Notes: a model not told the origin generated them from the letters alone. Positions 8,844-17,093 are shown, counted from the first letter of the stretch. The stretch: 64,000 bases of DNA from Saccharopolyspora_D taberi (GCF_039534165.1 NZ_BAAAUX010000026.1:1-64000); one strand, 5' to 3'. Numbers and translations: made by a program.

Positions 8844-9451
8844 CGGCCACCGTGACCGACGAGAGCGCCCCCGCCGCGACCGGGACGACGACCCCGGCGC
8901 CGCGCGGGCTCGCCTGGTTCTACGTGGTCGGCGGGGCGGTCGGGCTGGCCGCCTCGGCGGCGCTGATGCTGGAGAAGCTGGCCAAGCTCGCCAACCCCGG
9001 CTACGTGCCGACCTGCAGCCTGAACCCGATCATCTCCTGCGGCTCGGTGATGGACAGCCCGCAGGGCTCGCTGTTCGGGTTCCCGAACCCGCTGCTGGGC
9101 ATCGCCGCGTTCCCGGTCATGATCGTCTTCGGCGCGGCGCTGCTGTCCGGGTTCACCGCGCCGCGCTGGTTCTGGGCGGGCGCCCAGGCGGGCACCACGC
9201 TCGGCGTGGTGTTCGTGCACTGGCTGATCTTCCAGAGCCTCTACGAGATCGGCGCGCTCTGCCCGTACTGCATGGTCGTGTGGGCCGTGACGATCCCGAT
9301 GTTCTGGTACACCACGCTGCACAACATCCGGTCCGGACCTGCGGGCAGGGCGCTCGGCCGCTTCCACAGCCTCGTGCTGACGCTGTGGTTCCTGGCTGTC
9401 GTCGTGCTGTGCCTGCAAGCCTTCTGGGACTACTGGACGACGCTGCTGTAG
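8840..9451 (+). CDS. Vitamin K epoxide reductase family (VKOR) protein
   Basis: A 203-residue membrane protein with about five hydrophobic segments. It has the loop cysteines C59 and C67 (CSLNPIISC) and the quinone-proximal CPYC (141-144) of bacterial VKOR. It reoxidises the DsbA-like partner and passes electrons to menaquinone. The GTG start overlaps the stop of the partner (GTGA), which suggests translational coupling. The first 20 residues are a Thr/Ala/Pro-rich cytoplasmic tail. Confidence 0.92.
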   Translation: MTATVTDESAPAATGTTTPAPRGLAWFYVVGGAVGLAASAALMLEKLAKLANPGYVPTCSLNPIISCGSVMDSPQGSLFGFPNPLLGIAAFPVMIVFGAALLSGFTAPRWFWAGAQAGTTLGVVFVHWLIFQSLYEIGALCPYCMVVWAVTIPMFWYTTLHNIRSGPAGRALGRFHSLVLTLWFLAVVVLCLQAFWDYWTTLL

Positions 9452-9480
9452 TACGGCGGTGGTGGCGCCCGGCGAACATC

Positions 9481-9506
9481 GTTTGCCCGGCGGCGGGCTC
9501 GGGTAC
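9481..9506 (+). promoter_or_regulatory. SigB/SigF-type promoter before the anti-sigma/sigma operon
   Basis: GTTT at 9481-9484 and GGGTAC at 9501-9506 are separated by 16 nt. This matches the GTTT-N14-16-GGGTA pattern recognised by actinobacterial SigB/SigF factors. It lies 61 nt before the anti-sigma start, so the operon probably activates itself. Confidence 0.7.
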
Positions 9507-9566
9507 CAGGTAGCCGTGAGCGGGAGCCACCGCGCGCACCGACGGAGGAACAGAGGTGGCAAGCAG

Positions 9567-10007
9567 ATGAGCCTGGAGCGCGAGACCGGGTACGCCGAAC
9601 CCGAGTCGGCCACGTCGGACGTGGTCGAGGTCCGCGTCGCCGCCGAGCCCGCCCAGCTCGCGGTGATGCGGGCGGTCGTCGGCGACCTCGCCATGCGCGC
9701 GGATTTCGACGTCGACTCGATCGCCGACCTGCGGCTGGCGGTCGACGAGGCGTGTTCGTCCCTGGTGCGGCTGGCCGCGCCGTCGGCATCGCTGGTATGC
9801 CGGTTCCGCACCCTGGAGGGCGGGCTGTCGATGAGCGCCGAGGTGCTCAGCGGTGACGCGTTCGGCCCGCGCAAGGACACCTTCAGCTGGCGCGTGCTCA
9901 GCGCGTTGGCCGACAGTGTGTCAACCTCGGTTCAGTCGGACGCGGGCTCCAACGGGAGCCACCTGGTGCGTATCGAACTGACCAAGGGACGGACGGCTCA
10001 CGGGTGA
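9567..10007 (+). CDS. RsbW-like anti-sigma factor (HATPase_c serine kinase)
   Basis: A 146-residue protein with the histidine-kinase-type ATPase fold of anti-sigma factors; the N-box region is LRLAVDEACSSLVRLA. Such proteins bind the sigma factor and, when an anti-anti-sigma protein is unphosphorylated, switch partners. The ATG at 9567 is preceded by AGAGGTGG. The stop overlaps the GTG of the sigma gene by 4 nt. No anti-anti-sigma gene is adjacent, so the partner must lie elsewhere. Confidence 0.88.
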   Translation: MSLERETGYAEPESATSDVVEVRVAAEPAQLAVMRAVVGDLAMRADFDVDSIADLRLAVDEACSSLVRLAAPSASLVCRFRTLEGGLSMSAEVLSGDAFGPRKDTFSWRVLSALADSVSTSVQSDAGSNGSHLVRIELTKGRTAHG

Positions 10008-10831
10008 AGCATGCGGACTCCGGGCCCGCCGCCGCTTCGCGAAACCAGCGCTACGACGAACTGGCTCCGCTGTTCGCCGAGTTCGCGAAGGTGCGCAAGG
10101 AGGACCCGCGCCACGAGGAACTGCGGGACCGGCTGGTCACCGAGCACCTGCCGGTGGCCGAGCACATCGCGCGCCGGTTCAGCCATCGCGGCGAGTCCCA
10201 GGAGGACCTGGCGCAGGTCGCCACCCTCGGCCTGATCAACGCGGTCGACCGGTTCGACCCGGACCGCGGGGTCGACTTCCTGTCCTACGCGGTGCCCACG
10301 ATCATGGGCGAGGTCCGCAGGCACTTCCGCGACACCGGCTGGGCGGTGCGGATGCCCCGGCGCCTGCAGGAGCTGCACCTGTCGGTGTCGGCGGCGATCG
10401 CCCGGCTGTCGCAGGAGCTGGGCCGCGCGCCCGCGCCGAGCGAGCTCGCCGAGCACCTGGGCATCAGCACCGAGGACGTCTACCACGGCCTGGAGGCGGG
10501 CAACGCCTACCGCAGCGCCTCGCTGGACGAGCTGCTGACCGACACCGACGAGATCCCGCTCGGCGACGCCATCGGCTCCGACGACGCCGAGCTGGCCGAG
10601 GTGGAGAACCGGGAGACGATCCGCCCGCTGCTGGCCGAACTGGCCGAACGGGAACGCCGGATCCTGGTCATGCGGTTCTTCCGCGGCATGACCCAGACCC
10701 AGATCGCCGAGCAGATCGGCATCTCGCAGATGCACGTTTCGCGGTTGCTCGCTCGCACCCTCGGGTGGCTTCGGGAGCGGTTGGAGGCCGATGCCGAGGT
10801 TCCCGCCGAGCAGGCTCGGGCGGACGGGTGA
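10004..10831 (+). CDS. RNA polymerase sigma factor, SigB/SigF/SigG subfamily
   Basis: A 275-residue sigma factor with region 2 (QEDLAQVATLGLINAVDRF), region 3 and region 4 with a helix-turn-helix (MTQTQIAEQIGISQMHVSRL). The layout matches stress or development sigma factors of the SigB/F/G group. It starts with GTG inside the stop of the anti-sigma gene, a typical arrangement. The promoter at 9481-9506 fits its own expected recognition sequence. Confidence 0.93.
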   Translation: MKHADSGPAAASRNQRYDELAPLFAEFAKVRKEDPRHEELRDRLVTEHLPVAEHIARRFSHRGESQEDLAQVATLGLINAVDRFDPDRGVDFLSYAVPTIMGEVRRHFRDTGWAVRMPRRLQELHLSVSAAIARLSQELGRAPAPSELAEHLGISTEDVYHGLEAGNAYRSASLDELLTDTDEIPLGDAIGSDDAELAEVENRETIRPLLAELAERERRILVMRFFRGMTQTQIAEQIGISQMHVSRLLARTLGWLRERLEADAEVPAEQARADG

Positions 10832-10892
10832 CTCGGCACCAAGAGCCCTGAGGTTCGGTGCTCGCACCGCGCCCAAGAACCCCGCACGAGAA

Positions 10893-11318
10893 TCAGCGGA
10901 CGCTGTCGCCGTAGACGCGGTCGACCGCGATGGTGACGAGCACCCTGCGGTCGGAGACCATCACCGACCGGTACTCCGCCCAGTCCGGGTGTTCGCCCGC
11001 GGCCTTGCGGTAGTAGTCCACCAGCGCGTCGGCCTCCGGGCCGTTCGGGTCGGTGCCCGGGCCGATCAGCGTCACCTCGCCCTCGGCGGTCGCCCAGTCC
11101 AGGCCGTCGGGGCTGGTGACCTCCAGCGCGGCCCGCGGGTCCCGGCGCAGGTTCGCCGTCTTGGCCAGCCCTTCCCTGGTCGAGATGTGGATGACCCCGG
11201 CATCGCGGTCGTAGAAGGGCAGGACGGGGGAAAGCTGCGGGCGGCCGTCCGACTTGATCGTGGCGAGGACGCCGAGCCGGCTTTCCGCGAGCAGCGCACG
11301 GGGATCGGTTTCAGGCAT
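10893..11318 (-). CDS. PPOX-class flavin/F420-dependent oxidoreductase
   Basis: A 141-residue split-barrel protein of the pyridoxamine-phosphate-oxidase fold (LGVLATIKSDGRPQLSPVLPFYD; REGLAKTANLRRDPRAALEVTS). Many actinobacterial members bind F420 rather than FMN; the cofactor cannot be settled by eye. I chose ATG 11318. TTGACT (11356-11351) lies 33-38 nt before it, so the mRNA may be leaderless. A GTG at 11339 is the alternative start. Confidence 0.85.
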   Translation of the reverse strand: MPETDPRALLAESRLGVLATIKSDGRPQLSPVLPFYDRDAGVIHISTREGLAKTANLRRDPRAALEVTSPDGLDWATAEGEVTLIGPGTDPNGPEADALVDYYRKAAGEHPDWAEYRSVMVSDRRVLVTIAVDRVYGDSVR

Positions 11319-11335
11319 GGCACCATCTTCGACCT

Positions 11336-11349
11336 TCACACCGGTGTGA
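11336..11349. promoter_or_regulatory. Palindrome in the PPOX promoter
   Basis: TCACACCGGTGTGA is a perfect 14-bp palindrome, located directly downstream of a TTGACT -35-like hexamer and upstream of the PPOX start. This is a classic repressor position. Its half-site TCACAC/GTGTGA recurs at 60802-60817. Confidence 0.5.
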
Positions 11350-11352
11350 GAG

Positions 11353-12762
11353 TCAAGGCTTTCCCGCCATCACCCGGCCGAGCACGCGGGCCGCTTCGGG
11401 GAAGGCTCCGGGGTTCGGGCCGGAGTAGTTGAGCCGGAGGTAGCGGCCGGTGGGTTCGGCCGGGAACCACTCGTCGCCAGGGGCGACCAGCACCCCCGCG
11501 GCTTCGCACTCCCGGACCAGCCGCGCCAGGTCGGTGGTGTCCGGCAGCCGCACCCACAGGTTCAGCCCGCCCTCGGGCACGGCTTCCAGGTGCGCTGCGG
11601 GGACGTGCTCCCGGAGCGCTTCGGCGAGCAGGTCCCGGCGGGCCGCCAGCTGCTGGCCGAGGTTGCGCACGTGGGTGCGCCAGGCCGGCTGGGTCACGAC
11701 GTCGAGCGCCACGGCCTGGAGCAGGCCGCTGACGTACATGGCTTCGGCCTGCACGTCGGCGAGGATGCGGTCGCGCGCGGGGCCGCGCGCGACGATCCCG
11801 GCGATGCGCACCGCCGGGGACACGCTCTTGGTCAGCGAGCGCAGGTACACGACGTGCCCGCCGTCGTCGCGGGCCGCGACCGGCACCGGGTCGGTGGTGA
11901 TCCCGAAGTCGTGCGCCCAGTCGTCCTCGATCAGGAACGCGCCGTGCCCGCGCACGACCTCCAGCACCTGATCCCCGAGAGCGGGCGACCACTGGGCAGC
12001 GGTGGGGTTGGCGAAGTTCGGCTGGGCGTAGAACGCGCGGGCTCCGGTGCGCCGGAACGCGCGGTCCAGCTCGTCCGGACCCGGACCACCGCTGCCGCTG
12101 GGCACGGGCACGACCGGCACGCCCGTCTGGGCGGCGGCCAGGATCGCGCCCCAGTACGTCGGCGATTCCATCAGCAGCGGCCTGCCCGCTCCGACCAGCG
12201 CGCGGAAAGCGGTGCTCAGCCCGCTCTGGCTGCCCGGCACGATGACCGCGTCACCCGGCACGGGCGGCGCCACCCCGACCGGCGCGGCTGCGCCGAGTTC
12301 GGTGGCGAACCACGCCTGGAGTTCCGGAAGACCCGCGGCCGGCGGCCTGCTGACCGCCGCGTCCGACCGGGCCGCGCGGGTGAACGCCGCGCGCACCAGC
12401 CGTTCGGGCAGCAGCTCCCGATCCGGATAGCCCGAGTGCAGCGCTACCACGTCGTTCGGCGCCATGCGCAGCGCGGCGGACAGCGCCGGACTGCGGTTCG
12501 GCTGCGGGCCCAGCGCGGCCGTCTGCCATCCGTAGTCGTTCGGGCGGGCCACCCGGACCGCGCGCACGAAGGTGCCCACTCCTGGACGGCTTTCCACCAT
12601 TCCCTGGGAAGTCAGCGTGCGCAGCGCCTTCTGCACGGTGACCGGGCTCGCCCCGTGCCGCGCGACCAGCTCCCGCGTCGACGGCAGCTTCGCGCCCGGC
12701 GCAGCCGTGGCGATCCACTCGCGGAGGCTCGCGACGATCCGGGCACTGCTATCGTTGGACAT
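11353..12762 (-). CDS. MocR-type regulator (GntR winged helix fused to aminotransferase I)
   Basis: A 469-residue fusion. Residues 1-75 form a GntR winged helix (LPSTRELVARHGASPVTVQKAL). The rest is a fold-type I aminotransferase with the PLP-binding region EDDWAHDF and the expected PLP lysine in SLTKSVSPAVRIAG. MocR proteins use PLP and an amino compound as effector, often controlling a divergent gene; here that is an EamA exporter. The start ATG overlaps the exporter ATG on the other strand (CATG). TACTAT lies 8 nt before it, suggesting a leaderless mRNA. Confidence 0.9.
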   Translation of the reverse strand: MSNDSSARIVASLREWIATAAPGAKLPSTRELVARHGASPVTVQKALRTLTSQGMVESRPGVGTFVRAVRVARPNDYGWQTAALGPQPNRSPALSAALRMAPNDVVALHSGYPDRELLPERLVRAAFTRAARSDAAVSRPPAAGLPELQAWFATELGAAAPVGVAPPVPGDAVIVPGSQSGLSTAFRALVGAGRPLLMESPTYWGAILAAAQTGVPVVPVPSGSGGPGPDELDRAFRRTGARAFYAQPNFANPTAAQWSPALGDQVLEVVRGHGAFLIEDDWAHDFGITTDPVPVAARDDGGHVVYLRSLTKSVSPAVRIAGIVARGPARDRILADVQAEAMYVSGLLQAVALDVVTQPAWRTHVRNLGQQLAARRDLLAEALREHVPAAHLEAVPEGGLNLWVRLPDTTDLARLVRECEAAGVLVAPGDEWFPAEPTGRYLRLNYSGPNPGAFPEAARVLGRVMAGKP

Positions 12763-12788
12763 GTCAGAGAATAGTAGCGCTACTCTTC
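12747..12788. promoter_or_regulatory. Divergent leaderless start region with palindromic operator
   Basis: The two start codons share CATG at 12760-12763. TGCTAT (12747-12752) lies 8 nt before the plus-strand ATG and TACTAT (12776-12771) lies 8 nt before the minus-strand ATG. AGTAGCGCTACT at 12773-12784 is a perfect palindrome, extending imperfectly over 12769-12788 with 9 of 10 arm positions matching. It overlaps the minus-strand -10 element and is probably the MocR operator. Confidence 0.6.
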
Positions 12789-13678
12789 CGAAGCCGCCGG
12801 TGCTACCCACAAGCCGAGCCGGGCTCGGGTGGGGACTGCTGGGTGTCGCGGCGTTCTCGTTCACCGTCCCGTTCACCCGCGTCGCCGTCGGCGGGATGTC
12901 GCCGCTGTTCACCGGTTCCGCCCGCGCGGTGATCGCCGCGCTGCTCGCCGCCGCCGCGCTGGCGATCACGAAGCAGCGGCTCCCGCGCGGGATCCAGTGG
13001 GCCCGGCTGGCGGTCGTCGGCGGCGGCGTGGTCGTGGGCTTCCCCGTGCTGACGTCGTTCGCCCTCACCACCGCACCCGCCAGCCACGGAGCTGTCGTGA
13101 TCGCCGTCCTGCCCGCCGCGACCGCGGTGACGGCCGTGCTGCGCGGGCGCGAACGGCCGCCGAGGTCGTTCTGGATCATGGCTGCGGCGGGCGCGATCGC
13201 CGCGGCGGTGTTCGCCGTGCTGCAGGGCGGCGGGCTCGGCGGAGTGCACTGGTCCGACCTGCTGCTGTTCGGCTCGGTCGCGGCCGCCGCGATCGGCTAC
13301 GCCGAGGGCGGTCTGCTCGCCCGCGAGCTCGGCGCCTGGCAGACGGTGTCCTGGGCGCTCGTGCTCTCCGCTCCGCTGATGACCGCGCTCACCGGCGTGG
13401 CGATGGTCCAGCAGCCGCCGGAGGCCACGCCGGTCGAGTGGGCCGCGTTCGCGTACCTGGCCGTGGTCAGCATGTACCTCGGCTTCTTCGCCTGGTACCG
13501 CGGGCTCGCGATCGGCCCGATGGCGCCGGTCAGCCAGGTCCAGCTGGTCCAGCCCGTGATGACGATCTGCTGGGCCGCCCTGTTCCTGGGCGAGCAGCTC
13601 ACCTGGCCGACCGTCCTCGGCGGCGTCGCGGTGATCGCCTGCGCCGCGACCGCGGTCCGCGTCCGCCTCCAGAATTAG
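12761..13678 (+). CDS. EamA/DMT-family transporter
   Basis: A 305-residue membrane protein with about ten hydrophobic helices in two EamA repeats (GLLGVAAFSFTVPFTRVAVG; FGSVAAAAIGYAEGGLLARE). Members export amino acids or other small metabolites. It is divergent from the MocR regulator with overlapping start codons, so it is the likely target. A GTG at 12800 is an alternative start. Confidence 0.9.
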   Translation: MSENSSATLPKPPVLPTSRAGLGWGLLGVAAFSFTVPFTRVAVGGMSPLFTGSARAVIAALLAAAALAITKQRLPRGIQWARLAVVGGGVVVGFPVLTSFALTTAPASHGAVVIAVLPAATAVTAVLRGRERPPRSFWIMAAAGAIAAAVFAVLQGGGLGGVHWSDLLLFGSVAAAAIGYAEGGLLARELGAWQTVSWALVLSAPLMTALTGVAMVQQPPEATPVEWAAFAYLAVVSMYLGFFAWYRGLAIGPMAPVSQVQLVQPVMTICWAALFLGEQLTWPTVLGGVAVIACAATAVRVRLQN

Positions 13679-13780
13679 GCGTCCGGGGGACGCACGAAGG
13701 CGTGAAGGACCTGGAACGCCGGGCCGGGACGCGGAAGGTTTGCCGCCGAAGCCGTGTCCGAACCACAGGAGGAAACGAAC

Positions 13781-13954
13781 ATGCACCGCACCGCAGCGAA
13801 ACTGCTTGCCACCGCGGGGATCTCGGCCGCCGTTCTGCTGGGCGCCGCCGGGGTCGTGCACGCCAACGAGCACCCGGTGCAGGTGCTCGGCGTGCCGAGC
13901 GAGAACCCCGGTCAGGCGATCCTGAGCTCGCTGGGGCTGCCCGGCGGCCAGTGA
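13781..13954 (+). CDS. Small secreted peptide
   Basis: A 57-residue protein with a strong ribosome site (AGGAGGA, 13767-13773). It has a signal peptide (basic start, hydrophobic residues 8-31, cleavage likely after VVHA) and a mature part of about 20 residues ending LSSLGLPGGQ. It resembles in style the peptide at 57424, which also ends in a Gly/Gln tail. No family is recognised. Confidence 0.7.
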   Translation: MHRTAAKLLATAGISAAVLLGAAGVVHANEHPVQVLGVPSENPGQAILSSLGLPGGQ

Positions 13955-13974
13955 GCCGCCCCCAGACCGAGAAC

Positions 13975-14039
13975 CGCACAGATAGAGAGCTGCCCGGGAT
14001 CCGTCGGGGGAAGTCGGATCCCGGGCAGCGGTCTGTGCG
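13975..14039. terminator. Large bidirectional hairpin between convergent genes
   Basis: A perfect 14-bp stem (13989-14002 with 14016-14029, loop 13 nt) sits inside an outer 8-bp stem (13975-13982 with 14032-14039). It separates the secreted peptide from the convergent M23 gene and probably terminates both. Confidence 0.85.
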
Positions 14040-14046
14040 AGCCGCG

Positions 14047-14880
14047 TCAGAGCGTGATGCCACGCTCCTGCAGCCACGGCAGCGGGTTGATCTTGGTGCT
14101 GCCGCCCTGGAGCACCTCGAAGTGCAGGTGCGGACCGGTGGACTGGCCCTTGTTGCCCATCGTGGCGATCTTCTCGCCCGCGCCGACCCGCTGGCCGACG
14201 CTGACGTCGATGGTGTTGATGTGGCCGTAGACGGTCACGGTGCCGTCGTCGTGCTGGACCCGGACCCACTGGCCGAAGCCGCTGGCGGGACCGGCGCTGA
14301 CGACCTTGCCCGCGGCGACCGACTTGATCGGGGTGCCGATGCTGTTGGCGATGTCGACGCCCTTGTGGGTGGTGCCCCAGCGAGCACCGAAACCGGAGGT
14401 GAAGGTGCCCTCGGCAGGCTTGACGAACGCGGCCTTGGCCCTGGCCGCCTCCTGCTCGGCCGCGATCCGGGCCTGCTCGGCGGCGGCAGCGGCCTCGCGG
14501 GCCTGGCGCTCGGCGGTCTCCTTGGCCACCCGCGCCTGCTCCATGGCCACGCTCTTGCCGAGCTTGTCGGCCTCGGCCTTGGAACCGGACCGCGTCTCGG
14601 CCGCGAGCAGCTCGACGGCGGCCGGGGACTGGGCGGTGCCGTTGACCGCGGCACCGAGGTCGGTGCGCTGCGCGACCGGGCGGACCGAGTGGTCGGCGTC
14701 GGCACTGGCCGCGAGCGGCTGGCCGACGGCGGCGAACGCGCCCGCGGCGACGACGGCCGCCGCGACCTTGTTGCGAGTCGGGACGCCGGACTTGCCGGGC
14801 CGAGCCTTGAAGGTGTTCAGGAGGGAGTCGCGGAGAGCGGCCACCGGGGTATGACCGTCCTCCTTGCGGTGCTTGCTCAT
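14047..14880 (-). CDS. M23-family metallopeptidase (secreted endopeptidase)
   Basis: A 277-residue exported protein. It has a basic N-terminus, a hydrophobic segment around residues 38-58, a coiled-coil stretch rich in Ala/Glu/Arg (residues 100-150) and a C-terminal LytM/M23 domain with the zinc motifs HKGVDIA and HLHFE. It would cleave peptidoglycan cross-bridges or regulate another hydrolase. The ATG at 14880 is preceded by GGAAAGG. Its leader (14881-14981) appears structured. Confidence 0.92.
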   Translation of the reverse strand: MSKHRKEDGHTPVAALRDSLLNTFKARPGKSGVPTRNKVAAAVVAAGAFAAVGQPLAASADADHSVRPVAQRTDLGAAVNGTAQSPAAVELLAAETRSGSKAEADKLGKSVAMEQARVAKETAERQAREAAAAAEQARIAAEQEAARAKAAFVKPAEGTFTSGFGARWGTTHKGVDIANSIGTPIKSVAAGKVVSAGPASGFGQWVRVQHDDGTVTVYGHINTIDVSVGQRVGAGEKIATMGNKGQSTGPHLHFEVLQGGSTKINPLPWLQERGITL

Positions 14881-15017
14881 GCTCGCCTTTCCGTCTCGGG
14901 GAGATCCGGCCCATCCCGCTCGGGGGTTGCGGGGCACCTCTTCGGGGGCGAGGCAGCTCGTGACCGAACCGTGACGTACGCCGAGCGAAGGTAGCGGAGG
15001 GTTACCGACGGCTTCAA
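14881..15017 (-). promoter_or_regulatory. Promoter and structured leader of the M23 gene
   Basis: TTGAAG (15017-15012) and TACCTT (14993-14988) with an 18-nt spacer form a good vegetative promoter. The resulting leader is about 100 nt. Its GCCTCGCC segment can pair with the GGCGAGC directly before the ATG, which would hide the ribosome site. In actinobacteria M23 genes are often controlled by the c-di-AMP (ydaO) riboswitch, but I cannot match that consensus confidently. Confidence 0.4.
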
Positions 15018-15551
15018 GGTTCACCCGATCAGCAGGGATGTCACCACACTCACGTCACCCAGTTATGCACTTTCCGTGACCAACAAAGATGACCATCCGA
15101 TAACGACGGCTTCCCGATCACCGCGCCCGGGACGGGCCGTCGGAGTGGATCTCGGCCGAGCCGGACTTTTCGCAGGCATGGCAACCACAGCGGAACCGGG
15201 CCGAATCGGGTCGATCTTCGCCGCGGAGCCGCCGACACCTGTTCTTCAACCCCGCGCAACGACCTGTTCGATCTCCGCGCGGAAGCCGTCGAGGAGATCG
15301 TTCCGGCCCCGGAGTGGCTTTGGCCACAACCGGCTGGAACCAGGGCTTTCCGCCCTGTCCGGAGCCGGAGAACGGCCGCAGGCGCGGTAGGTCGACCGGC
15401 CGTCCCGCTGAGCTCGGATTACCCCCTGACGGATGGGCCGCTCGCACGAAAGGCGGCTAGCCCGCAATGGGCTGTTCGGTGCCCGTTGCCGGGTGTCCCG
15501 CTCTCTGAGAGGACCTGCCACCCGAACGCGGGATCTGCTTCACTGTCGCGC
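15018..15551. other. Intergenic region
   Basis: About 530 nt with no convincing gene. Short overlapping frames exist on both strands but lack ribosome sites and family resemblance. Its right end must contain the promoter for the leader peptide. Confidence 0.5.
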
Positions 15552-15644
15552 ATGACGCCCGGTGATCAGTGGGACCTGCTGACGCAGCGCCTCCACGTCG
15601 ACCTGCTCCGCGTCATCTCCGCAGGGTGTCGGCGCGAGCAGTAA
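15552..15644 (+). CDS. Leader peptide of cysteine/sulfur-attenuation type
   Basis: A 30-residue frame containing RLHVDLLRVISAGCRR. This closely resembles the short leader peptides, with the pattern HVDLxRxxSAxC, found before sulfur and cysteine metabolism genes in actinobacteria. The single cysteine codon near the end suggests that ribosome stalling senses cysteine. No ribosome site is visible and the mRNA may be leaderless. GC-rich inverted segments follow at about 15693-15725, before the TauE/SafE start at 15760. Confidence 0.75.
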   Translation: MTPGDQWDLLTQRLHVDLLRVISAGCRREQ

Positions 15645-15759
15645 CCCCGCCCCCTTCTGCCCCATTCGCCGGTGATCCACCGCGACGCACCACCGCTCGC
15701 GGCGCGCACTTCGCCGCGCGCAATCCGGTCCGCATTCGACGCATCCACACGGAGCACCC

Positions 15760-16668
15760 ATGCCCGCATTCCTCTTGTTCGCGATCGGTGGCTTCATCGC
15801 TCAGCTCGTCGACGGCTCCCTGGGAATGGCCTACGGAGTCACCTCGACGACGATCCTGCTCACGGCCGGGCTCACGCCCGCCCTCGCCTCCGCCTCGGTG
15901 CACCTGGCCGAGATCGGCACCTCGGTCGTCTCCGGGGTCTCGCACTGGAAGTTCGGCAACGTCGACTGGAAGATGGTCGGCCTGCTCGGCGTGCCCGGCG
16001 CCATCGGCGCGTTCCTCGGCGCGACGGTCCTGAGCAACCTGTCCACCGAGGCCGCCGAACCGTGGATGGCGGCCATCCTGTTCGTCCTCGGCTTCTACGT
16101 CGCGCTGAAGTTCGCGCTGCGCCCGGTGCGCCGCCGCCAGCTGACCGGCGTCAGCTCGAAGCTGCTCGCCCCGCTGGGCCTGGTCGCCGGCTTCGTGGAC
16201 GCGACCGGCGGCGGTGGCTGGGGCCCGGTCTCGACCCCGACGCTGCTGAGCACCGGCAGGATCGAGCCGCGCAAGGTGATCGGCTCGGTGGACACCAGCG
16301 AGTTCCTGGTCGCGCTTGCCGCCAGCATCGGGTTCCTCACCTCGCTGGCGCACCAGGAGTTCTCCTGGACCACGGTCGCGGCGCTGCTGCTGGGCGGCGT
16401 GATCGCCGCGCCGCTGGCGGCCTACCTGGTCCGGATCGTGCCGATGCGGCTGATCGGCGTCGGCGCGGGTGGCCTGATCGTGCTGACCAACGCCCGGACC
16501 CTGATCAAGGGCCTGGACATCACCACTCCCCCGCCCGCGCTGATCTACGGCGTGATCACCGTCGCGTGGATCGCGGCCATCGCCTACACGGTGCTGGGCG
16601 TGGTGCGGGAGCGCGCGGCCGCCCCGGAGACCAAGCCGGAGGAGCAGGCCGAGCCGGTCGGCAGCTGA
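15760..16668 (+). CDS. TauE/SafE-family sulfite/sulfonate exporter
   Basis: A 302-residue membrane protein with about eight hydrophobic helices and the paired repeats of the TauE/SafE family (GGFIAQLVDGSLGMAYGV; GLVAGFVDATGGGGWGP). Members move sulfite, sulfoacetate or related organosulfonates across the membrane. The sulfur-type leader peptide 115 nt upstream supports this role. It lies one gene away from a UDP-sulfoquinovose synthase, whose substrate is sulfite. Confidence 0.92.
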   Translation: MPAFLLFAIGGFIAQLVDGSLGMAYGVTSTTILLTAGLTPALASASVHLAEIGTSVVSGVSHWKFGNVDWKMVGLLGVPGAIGAFLGATVLSNLSTEAAEPWMAAILFVLGFYVALKFALRPVRRRQLTGVSSKLLAPLGLVAGFVDATGGGGWGPVSTPTLLSTGRIEPRKVIGSVDTSEFLVALAASIGFLTSLAHQEFSWTTVAALLLGGVIAAPLAAYLVRIVPMRLIGVGAGGLIVLTNARTLIKGLDITTPPPALIYGVITVAWIAAIAYTVLGVVRERAAAPETKPEEQAEPVGS

Positions 16669-16697
16669 GCTGATCGACCCCGAATCCCGATCGACCC

Positions 16698-16735
16698 CGA
16701 AATCGCGCTGGACCTGCGGGTTCCGCGCGATTTCG
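16698..16735 (+). terminator. Terminator after the TauE/SafE gene
   Basis: Perfect 11-bp arms (CGAAATCGCGC and its complement) around a 16-nt loop, 29 nt after the stop codon. Confidence 0.8.
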
Positions 16736-17093
16736 CGCTTTCCGGCAGCGGAGCCGTAAAACGTGAAGATTACCCACGTGTAGTAGTGCCGGATCGACCC
16801 AATGGGGTTACCGTTCAGTAGTCCGTGTGGAAGCCCCCCGACACACGGTAGGCACCCCGGGTGCAAGATCGTCCTCCGCGCCCGGGGCGCCGCTCCCCGT
16901 ACCGCGGCCTTTCTGCGCGACCGCTACGCCGTCGCCCGCGGGCGACGCATCGCCTCAGGCGGTGTCCGACGCTCACCTCGGCGCTGCGATACCAGTGTGC
17001 ACCGAGGTTTTGGCATATTCCAGACGCAACACGGCGAATTCGATCAATCCGCCGCCGCGGCTGCGTCGGACAGCCCAGCCGAAGCCCGCGTGA
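16736..17093. other. Intergenic region between TauE/SafE and the SQD1 gene
   Basis: About 360 nt, relatively AT-rich in parts. It has a short inverted repeat ACGTG/CACGT near 16760-16780. No credible gene is seen. Confidence 0.5.

Noticed and set aside
15076..15521. Overlapping frames of about 90-105 residues on both strands
   Set aside because: No ribosome site, no family resemblance, and Arg/Pro/Ser-rich composition typical of non-coding high-GC DNA.
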